From NCBI GenBank assembly GCA_038251625.1, contig JBBSBE010000176.1:1-6750 (forward strand): 6,750 nt of DNA, in the 5' to 3' direction. Position 1 is the first letter of the stretch; each line of letters starts with the position of its first letter. Below, in pieces: positions 4,924-6,750 of the stretch. The translations under genes and the position numbers were made by a program. The DNA is from JBBQXK01 sp038251625 (GTDB taxonomy: Bacteria > Pseudomonadota > Alphaproteobacteria > Rhodobacterales > Rhodobacteraceae). The notes beneath the pieces were generated by a model that made no database searches, was not told the origin of the DNA, and saw only the letters and a list, made by a program, of their open reading frames with translations.

Positions 4924-5544
4924 ATGCCCGCCCCAGACCGCCCGCAAATCTACCTTGTCACCCCACCCACTTTTGATCCCGAGGTGTTTCCGGGCCAGTT
5001 GGCGGCGGTTCTGGATGGGGCCGAGATTGCCTGCGTCCGCCTTGCGCTGGCGGGTCGGAATACCGATCTGATCTCCCGCGCTGCCGACGACCTGCGCGCT
5101 GTTGCACATGCGCGTGATGTGGCCCTGGTGATCGAGACGCATGCCCTTCTGGTTCCCAAGCTGGGCCTCGACGGCGTGCACCTGACCGACGGTGCCCGAT
5201 CAATCCGCGCGCTGCGCAAGGACTTGGGCTCTGACGCCATCATAGGTGCCGCCTGCGGCATCACCCGGCACGAAGGCATCGCGGCGGCAGAGGCGGGGGC
5301 CGATTACGTGGCCTTTGCGCCCGTGGGCGAAACGGGCCTTGGCGACGGCAAGATGGCCGATCCCGACCTGTTCGACTGGTGGTCCGAGATGATCGAGGTG
5401 CCGGTGGTGGCCGAAGGCGGCCTGACGCCCGACCTTGTGGCGCGCCTTGGCCCGGTTACCGATTTCTTTGCCATCGGGGAAGAAATCTGGGGCGCCGATG
5501 TGCCCCTAGCGGCCCTCGCCCGCCTGCTCGCCCCGCTCGATTAG
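4924..5544 (+). CDS. ThiE/TenI-fold protein, divergent; thiamine-phosphate synthase activity doubtful
   Basis: The 206-residue product has the TIM-barrel strand pattern of the TMP-TENI family: IYLVTPP (9-15), DGVHLTDG (83-90), AIIGAACG (105-112), AEAGADYVAFAPVGET (122-137) and PVVAEGGLTPD (160-170), then FFAIGEEIW. Such proteins are usually annotated thiamine phosphate synthase. By eye alignment to the family, however, the QxRxK pyrophosphate motif becomes RLALA (39-43), the ND pair becomes ET (71-72), and the Ser of GVSxH becomes Ala or Cys. The PTxTK loop is replaced by GETGLGDGKM. Only the glycine-rich phosphate loop AEGG remains. A related, unassigned function is therefore more likely; ADYVAFAPVGET is closer to TenI-like sequences. 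AGGA (4913-4916) supports the ATG. The gene converges on, and overlaps, the 3' end of olsA. Fold assignment is secure; reaction unknown. Confidence 0.85.
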   Translation: MPAPDRPQIYLVTPPTFDPEVFPGQLAAVLDGAEIACVRLALAGRNTDLISRAADDLRAVAHARDVALVIETHALLVPKLGLDGVHLTDGARSIRALRKDLGSDAIIGAACGITRHEGIAAAEAGADYVAFAPVGETGLGDGKMADPDLFDWWSEMIEVPVVAEGGLTPDLVARLGPVTDFFAIGEEIWGADVPLAALARLLAPLD

Positions 5545-6357
5545 CCCGTTGGCATGCGCCGCACGGATCACCGCCTCGCAATGGGCGGCCAATGCCTTGC
5601 GGTCGGGAAAATCAGCGATGGCAACGGGGGGATGGAACGTCACCTCCACCCGGCCCTGCCGCGCCTGCGCCAGAACCTGCATCAGGTGCGGGCCAAACGC
5701 CATGTCGCCCCACCAGCCGTAAAGCCGCGCGTCCTGACCTGCGGGCGCGTGATAGACCACGCTGACGGGTTGCAGCCGCAACCCCTGCGACAGCCCTTTG
5801 GCAAAGAACGCGGCAAAAAGGGTGGATTTAAACGGCAGCACCCGGCGGCCATCGGTGCTGGTGCCTTCGGGAAAGAACAGCAGCCGATGCCCCGCCTTCA
5901 GCCGCGCCTCGAAGAGCGCCGTCTGCGCCTTCGCCTCGCGTCCGTTTCGGGTGATGAAAAGCGTGCCCGTGGCGCGCGCAAGCCAGCCGATGCCAGGCCA
6001 TCCCGCCACTTCAGATTTCGACACGAAATATACCCGGTCACAAGCGTTCAGCACGAAGATATCAAGCCAGCTTCCGTGGTTGGCCACAATGGCCCCCCGT
6101 CCCTTCATCGGCACGCCCGTCCGCACCAGCCGTATCCCCATCAGCCACAGCGCCGCACGGCACACGCCTTGGGTAACCCAAGGTGTGACGGGCCGGTCCA
6201 TTCCGCAAAGCGGGCGTTCGATCAGCCGGATCAGAAGATGCAGCAACAACCCCGCATAGGTGACTAGGCCGATCACCACGCTGCGCAGCACCGCCCGCGC
6301 CCATGCCACCGCACCCGGACGCCACTCCGGCAGCCGGGCCTCATGCCAGGCGCTCAT
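5506..6357 (-). CDS. olsA: Lyso-ornithine lipid O-acyltransferase
   Basis: This PlsC/1-acylglycerol-phosphate acyltransferase-family membrane enzyme transfers an acyl chain from acyl-ACP to the hydroxyl of lyso-ornithine lipid, completing ornithine lipid. The 283-residue product has a hydrophobic N-terminal segment (about 24-46) and a second weaker one (61-80). The catalytic HX4D motif is NHGSWLDIF (His94, Asp99). The second and third acyltransferase motifs are about GTLFITRNGR (131-140) and FFPEGTSTDG (161-170); the last motif is LQPVSVVYH (195-203). The ATG at 6357 is chosen because it overlaps the stop of olsB in an ATGA, typical of translational coupling. A frame extension to 6642 is only olsB sequence in another frame. 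The olsB neighbour supports OlsA over the general phospholipid enzyme PlsC, though dual activity is possible. The 3' end overlaps the convergent ThiE-like gene by 39 bp. Confidence 0.9.
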   Translation of the reverse strand: MSAWHEARLPEWRPGAVAWARAVLRSVVIGLVTYAGLLLHLLIRLIERPLCGMDRPVTPWVTQGVCRAALWLMGIRLVRTGVPMKGRGAIVANHGSWLDIFVLNACDRVYFVSKSEVAGWPGIGWLARATGTLFITRNGREAKAQTALFEARLKAGHRLLFFPEGTSTDGRRVLPFKSTLFAAFFAKGLSQGLRLQPVSVVYHAPAGQDARLYGWWGDMAFGPHLMQVLAQARQGRVEVTFHPPVAIADFPDRKALAAHCEAVIRAAHANGLIERGEQAGEGR

Positions 6358-6750
6358 CCTGCGCGGTCCTGCTTGCGGGTATAAAAGCCCCGGTGCTTGT
6401 CCGACATGCGGACGGTATCCATCACCAGACACACATCGGTTGTGTTGAACTGATGGTCGATCCAAGCGCCCTCGCCCACGAAGCCGCCAAGGCGCAGATA
6501 GGCCTTGATCAGGGCGGGTGTCGCCGTCATCGCGGCCTTGCGGTCCAGCGCGTCGCGGGGCAAGAGGTCCATCGCCTGAAAATGGGCCGGGCGCGCGCGC
6601 ACACGCAGACCCTCTGGCGCCAGATGATGATGGTGCAGCCACGCGAGGGGCTGGGCCAATGGTGCCGGGTCCGTGCCATGAAAGCTCGCTACCCCAAAGA
6701 GCACCTCGATCCCTCGCGTCAGCACATAATCCGCAAGGCCGTTCCAGAGA
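6354..6750 (-). CDS. olsB: L-ornithine N-alpha-acyltransferase, C-terminal part (runs off the window)
   Basis: OlsB transfers a 3-hydroxyacyl group from acyl-ACP to the alpha-amino group of ornithine, giving lyso-ornithine lipid, the substrate of OlsA. Only the last 131 codons are visible; the frame is open to the right edge, and the start and N-terminal acyl-CoA-N-acyltransferase-type domain are outside. Recognisable family stretches are GLADYVLTRGIEVLFGVASF at the edge, WLHHHHLAPEGLRVRA, and TPALIKAYLRLGGFVGEGAW with FNTTDVCLVMDT near the end. The C-terminus is ...FYTRKQDRAG. The visible part shows no frameshift. It overlaps olsA by an ATGA, so the two are probably co-transcribed and co-translated. 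Ornithine lipids are phosphorus-free and in many bacteria rise under phosphate limitation; any promoter lies outside, so regulation cannot be judged here. Confidence 0.88.
   Translation of the reverse strand, partial: LWNGLADYVLTRGIEVLFGVASFHGTDPAPLAQPLAWLHHHHLAPEGLRVRARPAHFQAMDLLPRDALDRKAAMTATPALIKAYLRLGGFVGEGAWIDHQFNTTDVCLVMDTVRMSDKHRGFYTRKQDRAG

Noticed and set aside
5554..6267. 237-codon plus-strand frame opposite olsA
   Set aside because: Antisense shadow of olsA, which has complete acyltransferase motifs.

Overview
The window is GC-rich and coding-dense. Its protein content and gene order (secG followed by pyrG, an olsB-olsA pair, a DUF6524-type membrane protein) point to an alphaproteobacterium, most likely of the Rhodobacteraceae/Rhodobacterales. 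This placement rests on recognised protein families, not on a database search.

Left part (1-3200): an unrecognised three-helix membrane protein reads leftward (4-381). It is divergent from a four-helix DUF6524-like membrane protein (503-931). Next come secG (1016-1378), a subunit of the Sec translocon, and pyrG (1534-3177), a full-length CTP synthase with its glutaminase catalytic residues intact. A perfect 8-bp hairpin after secG abuts a plausible sigma-70-type promoter for pyrG.

Middle part (3200-4920): this is an accessory-looking stretch between conserved genes. It holds a DUF4160-DUF2442 gene pair that looks decayed: DUF4160 is split by a one-base frameshift, and the normal overlapping start of DUF2442 appears to be mutated. 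It also holds a leftward antitoxin-like XRE helix-turn-helix gene (4117-4389) with its own terminator but no visible toxin partner. About 390 bp and 530 bp have no convincing gene; these contain a degenerate 11-bp tandem repeat, a strong hairpin and an AT-rich palindrome.

Right part (4920-6750): a rightward gene of the ThiE/TenI fold (4924-5544) lacks nearly all of the thiamine-phosphate synthase active-site residues by motif alignment. It converges on, and overlaps by 39 bp, a leftward olsB-olsA operon. OlsB (only its C-terminal part is in the window) N-acylates ornithine; OlsA (5506-6357) then O-acylates the lyso-lipid to give ornithine lipid, a phosphorus-free membrane lipid. The two are joined by an ATGA stop/start overlap.

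I found no tRNA, rRNA, CRISPR array, insertion sequence or TPP riboswitch. No complete new system is evident. The items most worth a second look are the decaying DUF4160/DUF2442 pair, the active-site-poor ThiE-like protein and the lone XRE gene.
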